Assembly (NCBI GenBank): GCA_959601025.1
Contig: CAUGOD010000033.1
Coordinates: forward strand, 1 to 32,217
DNA length: 32,217 nucleotides
DNA from: an uncultured Oscillospiraceae bacterium
GTDB lineage: Bacteria; Bacillota; Clostridia; Oscillospirales; Acutalibacteraceae
Direction: 5' to 3'
The notes under the pieces are model-generated. The model ran no database searches. It was given only the letters and a program-made list of their open reading frames with translations, and had not been told where the DNA came from. Position numbers and translations under genes: made by a program. The first letter of the stretch is position 1, and every line of letters begins with the position of its first letter. Below are positions 9,901 through 16,126 of the stretch, one piece after another.

Positions 9901-10067
9901 TGGAGCGTAACGGCGGATGGAGCCGGCAGCGCCTCCATTCGCTGTGTCAGAGCGTCTGTGGCGGCGGCCCCTTTTATGGAGATCGGGAAAGCGGACAGGA
10001 CAATCCCCGTTCCCAGCGCAAGGCCGAAAATCCGTTGAATTATTTTTGAAAAAGCAGTCTGCCGCAT
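6957..10067 (-). CDS. Membrane-anchored PQQ-like beta-propeller protein, first gene of the B12 operon
   Basis: A 1036-residue surface protein. Residues 1-36 are a signal peptide. A short helical part (about 37-115) precedes a repeat-rich beta-propeller region (about 125-555) with PQQ/quinoprotein-like blades such as GTPIVAGDYTYCTIGNQLRKF, STPVIYGDRLYIGGGG and QSVVIDKDGDLLFYNDAKGLYCYG. Residues about 560-865 form helical FIVAR-like repeats (SSLLDGDVIKELESAIDQIP, YNGLSKEQKAQV). An Ala/Ser/Pro/Thr linker leads to one transmembrane helix (947-968) and an acidic, Asn-rich cytoplasmic tail of 68 residues. The ribosome site is GGGAGACGGG. No cofactor-binding function can be read from the sequence. 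Its lead position in the riboswitch operon suggests a scaffold or receptor for corrinoid capture; this is inference. Confidence 0.85.
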   Translation of the reverse strand: MRQTAFSKIIQRIFGLALGTGIVLSAFPISIKGAAATDALTQRMEALPAPSAVTLQTKLQYEIESIRWAYDTLTPASLKGEISSSSLQRLEAAEAAMDHLLDGLSLPDVTEDTTLNWGQFLGNAALMGVSDAKAATSGSSLYKKWEFNLSKGASDWAATPGTPIVAGDYTYCTIGNQLRKFRNSDGLQVAKAEAPGEAMFFVNLAYGDGKIFVPRYIRDSSTKKLQSCVIAYDAGTLKPLYTTAAFPSGAQTESQTYYHNGYLYLASWGTGATFACYPTKDTNLQRTDEIVQPAWSYSVDKTDTFSANMGPAFVGDVCVFATGGSEKSGRPSTIVVANAKTGKVLQSFTLPGQEHVSSTLVYYEKNNRVYIAATNGDSGMVIRSYEVRDNGTLNLDTMRSFVSGVKNGGTQSTPVIYGDRLYIGGGGSTMGSEEPFWVIDANTMEAVYSVDGLLTKGSAALTTAYATAANHQRVYIYMIPYAPKRKTGEGAQNPSDYETSYLWILRDEQGQTEPVFEKVESIGQPEYCSQSVVIDKDGDLLFYNDAKGLYCYGNRQNSTITGSDVNSQIARLEAPDAYPYYNSLEIDRIAERYDGLSSSEKNKVTAANRAKLQSIQNTLKLSGAALRNYVEAGIRTLPAQVTLKDMGKVEALNYLARKAGVSSSVLQKANQTLSSLLDGDVIKELESAIDQIPAENQLSTAYSQTLAVILSQYNGLSKEQKAQVSNADKLLSAQELLESYQNKLEDFDSRLAVLYDLPLTDNRIVSDEQLDRAEEVLSGIEAALATLKTQLPAEDYQKAAASYTASRHEFLRDKIIRYLMENRLTTGDGVTPVSVTQENAAAVQKAAEKLLYHYAAISQQGRTEWNHEADASLAKKLLYQAAGITGVEPQLPTATTPFLGAETTGSDTAGTDGAAAAGEVSPGVSSQAPAPGTSSAAGGLRFSAGRFFIGLAVLLLLAGGGAGGWLWWKKRRSPVSGGRPDAADRQAEEVGLADNEDTRYKESQGNGDNADNSENVVNVENVENTEIPEKGQGDQT
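6996..7031. repeat. Four 9-bp repeats at the 3' end of the propeller gene
   Basis: Four units of the form ATTCTCAAC, the last two diverged, run head to tail in frame. They encode the (V-E/V-N) repeats of the cytoplasmic tail (SENVVNVENVEN). In-frame slippage could change tail length without breaking the gene. Confidence 0.7.
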
Positions 10068-10090
10068 AACCCGTCTCCCTATAAAGTCAT

Positions 10091-10117
10091 AAAAAAAGAA
10101 CCAGAATACTGGTTCTT
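10091..10117 (-). terminator. Intrinsic terminator of the riboswitch expression platform
   Basis: Read on the minus strand, a 9-bp stem (10117-10109 with 10104-10096) with a 4-base loop runs straight into a T-tract down to 10091. It lies between the cobalamin aptamer and the first gene, whose start is at 10067, so it must be bypassed for expression. This fits a transcriptional OFF switch in the presence of cobalamin. Confidence 0.85.
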
Positions 10118-10221
10118 AAGAAGCATAACAAAAACAGACCTGCAAGTCCTCCGGAGAAGACCGCACATCGATGCATTGTCTGCTCCTTTTCCCCAACAAA
10201 AAGACTCAAACATACTCTTTT

Positions 10222-10400
10222 TCCGGCAGGTCTCCTGGCTCAAATATCCCTTTACTACCTCGTGCCTTCCCGATTTCTCAGTGGCATATACCCGAGGGTT
10301 CATCCATTTTTACAGTAGGCGGGGGCTGCTACGGTTTTTCACCGTATTCCCTTTTAAGCATGGCCGGCTTTAAAAGTCGACCGATGCACCGAAATGAGCG
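10222..10400 (-). promoter_or_regulatory. Cobalamin riboswitch (aptamer)
   Basis: On the minus strand this shows the hallmarks of the cobalamin aptamer in order: a CGGTGCATCGG 5' segment near 10391, GGGAAT-ACGGTGAAAAACCGT (about 10351-10331), then GCAGCCCCCGCCTACTGTAA, and the B12 box AGCCAGGAGACCTGCC (10241-10226). Spacing and order fit the full-length adenosylcobalamin-type class. Downstream, GCAGGTCT (minus strand, 10143-10136) is complementary to AGACCTGC inside the B12 box and could form an alternative pairing. The element should reduce expression of the six downstream genes when cobalamin is plentiful. Confidence 0.95.
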
Positions 10401-10418
10401 TTAATTCAATTTTATTAA

Positions 10419-10448
10419 AGTATAGCACTGCCATACGGCAAAAGTCAA
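10419..10448 (-). promoter_or_regulatory. Promoter of the riboswitch-controlled operon
   Basis: Minus strand TTGACT (10448-10443), an 18-base spacer, then TATACT (10424-10419) preceded by TG, an extended -10. It sits about 20-30 bases before the aptamer, so the predicted RNA begins almost at the riboswitch. Confidence 0.8.
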
Positions 10449-10505
10449 TATTTGTCATCAAAAGGAAGTATATATACACAGCGCTTCTTTTTTGTTGATC
10501 TTTTC

Positions 10506-11561
10506 TTATGGTATGTTTAAAACCGCTGCAAGCGAGGCCAACAGCTGTTCATTGTCCGCGTGGGTACGCACGGCGGTGCGGTACCAGCTATCGTTCAATC
10601 CCGTATAGTCGGCGCAGCTTCGCAGTAAGATTCCCCGTTGCATCAGTGGCTTGACTAAAGGAACAGCGCTTTGAAACAACAAATAATTCGCTTCTCCCGG
10701 CATCACCCGTAGCCCCATTTTTTGCAGAGAGTCGATCAGGAAGGGCCGCTCTGCGGCAATTAGTCGGCGGACAGCGATTTCATAATCCCTGTCCTGCAAG
10801 GCCGCCAGCCCGGCGGCCTGGGCCAGTGAAGAAACAGGCCAGGGCTGCCCGGCCTGCTGTATTTTCGCCAACAGGGCGGGATCGGAGCAGAGGAGATAAC
10901 CCAGCCGCACCCCGGCCATACCGTACATTTTGGTGAACGCTTTTAAAATCAGCAAATGGGGATTGTGCACCAAATAGGGCAGGAGAGAATGCTAAGCCGG
11001 ATCGTCCAAAAAATCGCTGAAGCATTCATCCACGAGCAGTAATGCGCCCGCTGCCCGGCAGCGCCGCAGTATCTGCAGCAGCTCCGGCGGGGTGGTCAGG
11101 CCGGTAGGGTTGTTGGGCTCGCAAAGAAATACCATATCTACATCTACCCCGGGGACAATCTGTTCTAAAAAGCCCTTATCCACTCGAAAATCGGGCGCGA
11201 AATACCGTTTTACCCGGCAGTCCGCAAGGCGCAGGGCCGCCTCATATTCCGTGAAAGTAGGGGAGAGGATGAGCGCGCTTTTGGGGCGGCGGGCCAGCAC
11301 CAGCCGGTAAATCAGATCCGCCGCGCCGTTGCCGCAGAGCACAGCCTGCGGCGGCAGATTGTTCCGATCCGCAATGGCTTTGCAAAGAGGACGGCATAGG
11401 GGGTCCGGATAGCGATCGGCGGCAGCGGCAGCATCTATAATGGCCCGGCGCACGCTCTCCGGTATCCCAAGAGGGCTGATGTTTGCGGAAAAATCCAGCG
11501 GAGGATGGCCGTATTCCTGCAGATACCCGGCCCAATCGCCGCCGTGCATTCGTTGTGTCAT
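10506..11561 (-). pseudogene. cobD: L-threonine-O-3-phosphate decarboxylase, interrupted by in-frame TAG
   Basis: Class I/II PLP-dependent enzyme of the HisC fold that makes (R)-1-amino-2-propanol O-2-phosphate for the cobalamin nucleotide loop (CobD in Salmonella naming, CobC in others). From the ATG at 11561 (AAGGTGA upstream) the frame is open through DFSANISPLG, GNGAADLIYRL, PNNPTG and VDECFSDFLDDPA, then meets TAG at 10994-10992. The same frame continues through NPHLLILKAFTKMYGMAGVRLGYLL to a TAA at 10506, giving a normal family length of about 350 residues. The PLP lysine (KAFTKMYG) lies after the TAG, so the truncated product should be inactive. TAG ends several intact genes here, so recoding is unlikely. 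A sequencing error is possible. Confidence 0.8.
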
Positions 11562-11566
11562 GGATT

Positions 11567-12527
11567 TCACCTTACCAACAGCAGACGTATCGCCAGCCCT
11601 ACCCCTAGCAGTAAAAGGCTCCCCGTGTAAAGCATGCGATTCGCCCGCAGAATATCCTGTGTTTCCACAGGGCGCAGGGAATCGCCGATCGTCGGCTTCT
11701 GATAGAGCTCGCCGAAATAATACGCCGGACCGGCCAACTGTACTCCCAGCGCTCCGGCGCAAGTGGATTCGGTCTGTGCGGAGTTCGGGCTGGCGTATCT
11801 GGCGGCGGTCCCGCCGCCAGATACGCCAGGCGCCTTTCGCATCCTGCCCTGTTAAGAGGCTCGCTAAAATCAAAAAAACTGCCGCCAGACGTGCGGGAAT
11901 ATAGTTGGCGGCATCGTCCAGCCTGGCTGCCGCCCGCCCAAAATAAAGATATTGCGGGGTTTTGTAGCCCAGCATGCTGTCCATGGTGTTGACGGCCTTG
12001 TAGGCCATGGCAAGCGGGGCGCCGCCCAGCAGCATATACAGCAGCGGGGCGACGACCCCATCGGAGAAGTTTTCTACTACTGTCTCCACCGTCGCCTTAA
12101 TGACGCCTTCCCCTGTCAGGCGGGAGGTATCCCGTCCAACGATACGGCTTACAGCCTTGCGGGCCGCGGATAAATCGGCCGTTTTCAGTTGCGTATACAC
12201 ATTTTTACTTTCCTGTGCCAACCCTTTGACGGCTAGCGCCTGCCAGCACCACAGCAACTGTACGAAGAATCCCAGCGCCGGATGTATGATCTGCGCCAGG
12301 GCGCAAATCCCGCCGCAAATCAACAGCATGCAAAGGGGCAGCGTAGCGGCAAGGAGGCGTCCGCCCCATAATTCGCCTTTTGGTGTGGCCGGGAATAGGC
12401 GCCGCAGCCTGTTTCCCAGAGCGGTGATGGCTTTGCCCATGACGACCACCGGATGAAGCAGCCAAGCGGGATCGCCCAACAGCAAATCCAGGCAAAACCC
12501 ACCCAGCACGGCATAAACAATCCGCAT
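11567..12527 (-). pseudogene. cbiB: Adenosylcobinamide-phosphate synthase, frameshifted
   Basis: Integral membrane enzyme that joins aminopropanol (phosphate) to adenosylcobyric acid. The N-terminal part is typical: LDLLLGDPAWLLHPVVVMGKAI, GEGVIKATVETVVENFSDGVVAPLLY, MAYKAVNTMDSMLGYK and RLDDAANYIPARL. After WRIWRRDRR at about 11810 the frame is lost. The family sequence continues in another frame as RYASPNSAQTESTCAGALGVQLAGPAYYFGE and KPTIGD, ending at TGA 11567. Removing one C in the CGCCGCC run restores RDRRRYASPNSAQ and a protein of about 319 residues. The break lies inside a perfect palindrome (11791-11828). The start has GGAGGAAT upstream. The decarboxylase gene starts 5 bases after the stop. 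Confidence 0.85.
11791..11828. repeat. Perfect 38-nt palindrome inside cbiB
   Basis: Eighteen bases (11791-11808) are followed, after a two-base centre, by their exact reverse complement (11811-11828). It coincides with the cbiB frameshift. A hairpin this strong with almost no loop can cause replication slippage or sequencing/assembly errors. Confidence 0.95.
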
Positions 12528-12698
12528 AATTCCTCCGCTTATAGTCTCGCTTTCGTGCGTCTAAAATTACTCCCGGCAAATAAACGCCGGTTCTTTGAAG
12601 CGGGGAATCCGCCGCCGCCTTTACGTTGCCGGGTACAGCCCGGCGTCCGCCTTTCCGATTGACATGGCAATGCGTCCCGAGGAATCCCATGCTTCTTC

Positions 12699-13214
12699 CT
12701 ATTTTACGAAAAACCCGATATCCAGTATCACTTCGCCGTTCTCGTCCGGGGTAGTAAAGCGGGGACAGGCGTACCGTTCAAAGAACCACCAGACATCGTT
12801 CTCCGCCAGCGGCTCGTAGCCGTTTTCCGCGAGGGCTGTGCAGCAGCGGGGTTCCTGGCAATACAGCGTATATTCCGGCCCCTTCAGCCAGCAGATTCCA
12901 ATGGCCGAGGCGGGGAAATCCACATATCCATAGCCTTCCGGCACCTTCGTTCCGGCGGGGAGGAGCATTCCGATCCAGTATTCGAAGGGCTCGCCCTCCT
13001 TGCTGCGCATCAGGCCGAGGTAAGCGCTGCCGTCTTCGCAGAGTGCCTCGCCCCCACCGGGGAGCTTTTCCAGCGCCTCGAACCAGCCGTTTTGGAACCA
13101 CTCGCCCCACTGGGAGCCGAAGCCGCCGTTCACCCGGTCGCCGTCCCCGTATTTTTTGCCGATGAACCGGAACGCGGGAAGCTCCTGTCGGTACATTTTT
13201 ACGATATCCGCCAT
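12699..13214 (-). CDS. GyrI-like / AraC effector-binding domain protein
   Basis: Predicted cytoplasmic protein of about 171 residues, consisting of a single GyrI-like small-molecule-binding fold. Typical features are the start MADIVKMYRQELPAFRFIGKKYGDGDR, then GYGYVDFPASAIGICWLKGPE, and YEPLAENDVWWFFERYACPRF near the end. There is no DNA-binding domain, so it belongs to the stand-alone group whose ligands are mostly unknown. An upstream ATG at 13232 would add six residues but lacks a ribosome site; AAGAAG precedes the chosen start. It is transcribed toward the cob genes but is separated from cbiB by about 170 bases, and a link to corrinoids is not evident. Confidence 0.75.
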   Translation of the reverse strand: MADIVKMYRQELPAFRFIGKKYGDGDRVNGGFGSQWGEWFQNGWFEALEKLPGGGEALCEDGSAYLGLMRSKEGEPFEYWIGMLLPAGTKVPEGYGYVDFPASAIGICWLKGPEYTLYCQEPRCCTALAENGYEPLAENDVWWFFERYACPRFTTPDENGEVILDIGFFVK

Positions 13215-13320
13215 GATTGCCGCTTCTTTCATTTTTTCAGGGTATCTTTTCAGGATATGTTAAGCATCCCATAAAAAGACGGGTAAAGCAATAAAAACAA
13301 ACATTTGTTTATGTATTGAA

Positions 13321-13371
13321 AGCCCGCCCGGCGTTTCTGTGTAAAACGGAAACGCCGGGCGGGCTGAAAAG
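13321..13371 (-). terminator. Strong hairpin terminator after the phosphoribosyltransferase gene
   Basis: A 17-bp perfect stem pairs 13321-13337 with 13349-13365. It lies just past the stop of the minus-strand phosphoribosyltransferase-like gene. The minus-strand tail is a short, weak TTTC, so termination relies mainly on the stem. Confidence 0.7.
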
Positions 13372-13393
13372 CAAAAACTGGAGAAGGGTGGGA

Positions 13394-14035
13394 TCAGATT
13401 TTCGAATAGCCGTAGCTGTTGATAATCGCGTCGATCTTCTGCCTGCGTTTGCATTGCTCGCAGTCCATGGAGGGGGAGGTGCGATAGCCGGGGATGTCCT
13501 CCTCGGTGAAGATGGCGTTGATCGGCAGGCCAGCGGCCTCCTGGGCGGCGCTGAACACGGCGGAGATTCCGGCCAGCCGTCCGCTGTAATACTGCAGGCA
13601 TTCGACCGAGCGATTGATGGTCTTGCCGGTCGACACGGAGGCGATCAGCAACAGGATATTTTTCTCCCAGACCATCTTCTGGGTGTTGTCCCGGAAAATC
13701 ATCTGGTTATTGGCGTTGGTTTCGGGAGTCAGCACGCAGATGTCGCTGCCGCTGTTGATATTCCGCACTCCCGCGTTTGACAGTTCCTCCGCCAGGAAGG
13801 CGCCGATCATTTCGGTTCCCTCCAGGCAGATGATGGTGTCGATGGCGGTGGAATTCAGATACTTTTTCGCCAGCTCGCCGGCGGCGGCCCGCGCCATTTT
13901 GTGCCGGCTTTTGATGCTGGTGAGGTCGACGTAGTAGTTGACGTGAGAGTGGTTGGTAGCAAAGTGGCCGGGGATGATGCCGATCCGGATGTCCTTGTTG
14001 CCGCGGGCACGGATTTCCTGAATTCTGGTTTCCAT
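13394..14035 (-). CDS. Orotate phosphoribosyltransferase-like protein
   Basis: A 213-residue cytoplasmic protein with a type I phosphoribosyltransferase layout: GIIPGHFATNHSHVNYYVDLTSIKSR near the N-terminus, a central IICLEGTEMIGAFLAEEL, and a hydrophobic strand plus loop LLLIASVSTGKTINRSVECLQYYSG where family members bind PRPP. The usual paired acidic residues of the PRPP motif are replaced by A-S in LLIASVSTGKT, so catalysis is uncertain. The C-terminus ends with a CEQC pair followed by KRRQKIDAIINSYG, unusual for OPRTases. A good promoter lies about 90 bases upstream and AGGAAAC precedes the ATG. It is transcribed alone. Substrate unknown. Confidence 0.7.
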   Translation of the reverse strand: METRIQEIRARGNKDIRIGIIPGHFATNHSHVNYYVDLTSIKSRHKMARAAAGELAKKYLNSTAIDTIICLEGTEMIGAFLAEELSNAGVRNINSGSDICVLTPETNANNQMIFRDNTQKMVWEKNILLLIASVSTGKTINRSVECLQYYSGRLAGISAVFSAAQEAAGLPINAIFTEEDIPGYRTSPSMDCEQCKRRQKIDAIINSYGYSKI

Positions 14036-14125
14036 GTTTCCTGTCCATCCCTTTCCTGCGGGAAACAGGCGGTTCCCACGCCGCCCCTCTCCCAGCGCCG
14101 ACGAAAAAGGCGACGCTTTTTCTTT

Positions 14126-14154
14126 ATTCTACCATAAACAAGAGACGCGTTCAA
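14126..14154 (-). promoter_or_regulatory. Promoter of the phosphoribosyltransferase-like gene
   Basis: Minus strand TTGAAC (14154-14149), a 17-base spacer, then TAGAAT (14131-14126). It points to the gene starting at 14035, leaving a leader of about 85 bases. Confidence 0.75.
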
Positions 14155-14159
14155 GAAAT

Positions 14160-14477
14160 TTTGTGTAGAAAAATGGGGAATGGAAATATTTTTGTTGGCT
14201 GTCCATCATACTGTGGTAATTTGATCTCCATCAATATTCCCGTTTGAGGATAATCTCTGCCGAGACGGGATTGATCCTTGGCGATATTCCAACCCTGCCG
14301 TATTTCACATCGTTTATTATCCGATTTTCCTTAAACCTTTTGATTTTGTCTATCGGGGGAGGGCTCAAATCGGCAATGGCCGAGATGGCGTGGTTGAAAA
14401 ATATTGATTAAGTGAACTACGAAAATAAATCGATAAACAATGCGTATCTATGGGAATCCCCGGTTGTGCTAAAAAGT
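14160..14477. other. AT-rich intergenic region without a recognisable gene
   Basis: It lies between the PRTase promoter and the end of the lysozyme gene and is much more AT-rich than its neighbours. No ORF with a ribosome site, no strong hairpin and no T-run terminator were seen. It may be decayed sequence. Confidence 0.4.
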
Positions 14478-15794
14478 CTACAGATGGTTCCATCCATTCT
14501 GCCGGATGAAGGCGGCGTAATCGAACAGGCCGACGTTCATGTCTACTGTGTTGGCCGTGATGCCGTCCAGCTTATGGGAAGAGGTGTACTGCCATATCTT
14601 GTACGCGCCGGCATAGGTCACAGTGCTGTTGTACTGGGCCAGCCACACATCCGCTTTCAGACGGCCGGAATCCAGACGATTCGTAAGCCAGCTTTTATCC
14701 GCATAGATCATCGGGTAATACCCGTTCGCCTTGATTTCATCGCAGAAGGCGTTGACCACGTCGGTCCGAACGCTTTGGGAGAGGCCATTGGCCCGCGCCA
14801 CATCCCCCGGAGGAGTGGTAACCCACTCCGTGTCAATCACGATGGGATAGGTGAGGGTATAGGGACGGATGGCCTCGAGGACGAACTGCGCTTCCGCTTT
14901 GGCTTCTTCCACGCTAATAGCCTGTGTGAAGAAGTACACGCCGCAATCGATCCCCGCCGCTGCGGCAGCCTGGATATTTTTTTCAAAGAAAGCGTCCAGC
15001 CGCATATTTCCCTCGGTACCCCAGCCGCGGAAGCCAACACGGATAAAGGCGAAATCCACGCCGGCCGCCTTGACCTTCTGCCAGTTGATCGTTCCCTGGG
15101 CGTAGGAGACGTCGATCCCCACTTTAGAGCTCAAAACACCGGCCTCGTCGAAATAATAGCGCACACCGCCCATGGTCTGGTATCCGGTCACCGGCTTGCC
15201 GTTCAGGTAATAATAGGTTTTTCCATCCTTTACAAACCAGCCGTTATCCGGTGCAGCCTGTGTAGCCGTCGTGGCGGATGACGACGTGGTCGTTGCGGCT
15301 GAACTGCTTGCAGACGACGAAGTGATCCCTGCGGAGGAGGTTGTATCCGTCGCCGTGGTTCCCGGAGTCGCCGTTGTGGTTGTGGTGCTGGATGCCGTTG
15401 TGGTTGTAGTGCTGGACGCCGTTGTAGTCGTGGGCTTGGGGGGAGGAGCCGCCGAGGGAATGGTATCCACCACCGGCTCCTCTTCCTCCTTCGGACGCGC
15501 GTTCTGCGGATCGTCCTTTATGTAGTCCTTCCACTCTTCCTCCGTCATATCGACGCCGCTCGGCACCGTGGGCGCGGAGGTGGAAACGGTTTCGGTCGGC
15601 TCGGTAGTCGCGGCGGCGGTAGGCTCTGTCGGCACGCCATGATATTCGGTTGCTCCGGCCCCTGTTGCGACGCCGGTTCCGGCAATGGGCACCGGCGTGG
15701 GAGCCGCCGCTTCCTGTGGCCCGCTGCAGCCCGCCAGCGCCAGCGCCAGACAGCCGGCAAGCAGACTGATTCCCCAGTGTTTTCTATACGCCAC
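14478..15794 (-). CDS. GH25 lysozyme lipoprotein with cell-wall-binding repeat
   Basis: Secreted muramidase of about 438 residues that cleaves peptidoglycan. The best start is GTG at 15794, six bases after AGGAGGG; it gives a lipoprotein signal with lipobox LALAGC. A long threonine/serine/proline-rich linker follows, then one choline-binding-like repeat (GWFVKDGKTYYYLNGKPVTGYQTMGGVRYYFDEAG) and a C-terminal GH25 domain: GIDVSYAQG (catalytic Asp), FAFIRVGFRGWG, YPIVIDTEW (D-x-E pair), IYADKSWL and DMNVGLFD. An ATG 26 codons upstream is open but lacks a ribosome site. The gene stands alone, behind a leader with hairpin repeats. Likely role: cell-wall turnover at the outer face. Confidence 0.92.
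   Translation of the reverse strand: MAYRKHWGISLLAGCLALALAGCSGPQEAAAPTPVPIAGTGVATGAGATEYHGVPTEPTAAATTEPTETVSTSAPTVPSGVDMTEEEWKDYIKDDPQNARPKEEEEPVVDTIPSAAPPPKPTTTTASSTTTTTASSTTTTTATPGTTATDTTSSAGITSSSASSSAATTTSSSATTATQAAPDNGWFVKDGKTYYYLNGKPVTGYQTMGGVRYYFDEAGVLSSKVGIDVSYAQGTINWQKVKAAGVDFAFIRVGFRGWGTEGNMRLDAFFEKNIQAAAAAGIDCGVYFFTQAISVEEAKAEAQFVLEAIRPYTLTYPIVIDTEWVTTPPGDVARANGLSQSVRTDVVNAFCDEIKANGYYPMIYADKSWLTNRLDSGRLKADVWLAQYNSTVTYAGAYKIWQYTSSHKLDGITANTVDMNVGLFDYAAFIRQNGWNHL
15373..15432. repeat. 24-bp tandem repeat in the lysozyme linker
   Basis: Two near-identical 24-bp units (15373-15396 and 15397-15420) and a partial third encode the Thr-rich linker blocks (TTTTASST type). Unit gain or loss stays in frame and would only change linker length. 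Confidence 0.75.
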
Positions 15795-15863
15795 GTTCCA
15801 TCCCTCCTGTTTATGCTCCTGTACGATAAACGCCCTCGAAATACCGCTGTTCAATACTATCAT

Positions 15864-15995
15864 AGAACCCATGATGGCGGCCTTATGTTATGATGCTATT
15901 AGGGAAAATGCGGAAGCATTTTCCTCTTTTCGCTTCCCAGCGAAAAGGCCCGCCGCAGTATAACGTTGGTACAGAACCCGTGATGGCGGCGCTAT
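15864..15995 (+). repeat. Dispersed hairpin repeat, copy near the lysozyme gene
   Basis: This carries the same arrangement as the tandem repeats at 19794-20064: a stem-loop with AAAATGC/GCATTTT arms (15901-15925), a CGCCGC arm, AACGT, AGAACCCGTGATGGCGGCGCTAT. The tail block occurs twice (15864-15890 and 15972-15995). An extra 8-bp stem (CTTTTCGC/GCGAAAAG) is inserted. It lies in the leader of the minus-strand lysozyme gene. Confidence 0.7.
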
Positions 15996-15999
15996 CATC

Positions 16000-16008
16000 A
16001 GTATAGCA
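16000..16008 (-). promoter_or_regulatory. Possible extended -10 promoter for the lysozyme gene
   Basis: Minus strand TGCTATACT, the same extended -10 sequence as in the riboswitch promoter. The -35 region is weak. It would give a leader of roughly 200 bases that includes the hairpin repeat. Confidence 0.4.
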
Positions 16009-16067
16009 TACATTTTTCGGAATAAAAAGACGGAACAACAGTTTTTTGCAGATATCCATATATTTAC

Positions 16068-16098
16068 AAAAAGGCCGACGGCATTCGCCGTCGGCCCT
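16068..16098 (-). terminator. Intrinsic terminator of fba
   Basis: A 10-bp GC-rich stem (16073-16082 with 16087-16096), loop of four, followed on the minus strand by five T residues. It starts about 30 bases past the aldolase stop. Confidence 0.9.
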
Positions 16099-16126
16099 TC
16101 GTGTTAAACAACCGAAAAACAGGGGA

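Noticed and set aside
10992..10994. TAG as a recoded sense codon (for example pyrrolysine)
   Set aside because: TAG ends several intact genes here (S component, small membrane protein, ATPase-like, sigma partner), and no pyl genes are in the window.
11440..11904. Plus-strand open frame containing WRIWRR-RRQIRQ like the cbiB region
   Set aside because: The resemblance comes from the palindrome, which reads the same on both strands.
10992..12527. A single CbiB-decarboxylase fusion protein of 511 residues
   Set aside because: The apparent fusion arises because the cbiB frameshift enters the decarboxylase frame. The middle part (after WRRDRRQ) is nonsense, and each gene has its own start and ribosome site.
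12530..12700. A second cobalamin riboswitch in front of cbiB
   Set aside because: GCTGTACCCGGCAACGTAA on the minus strand resembles part of the aptamer, and weak hairpins are present, but GGGAA-GGTG and a B12 box are missing.
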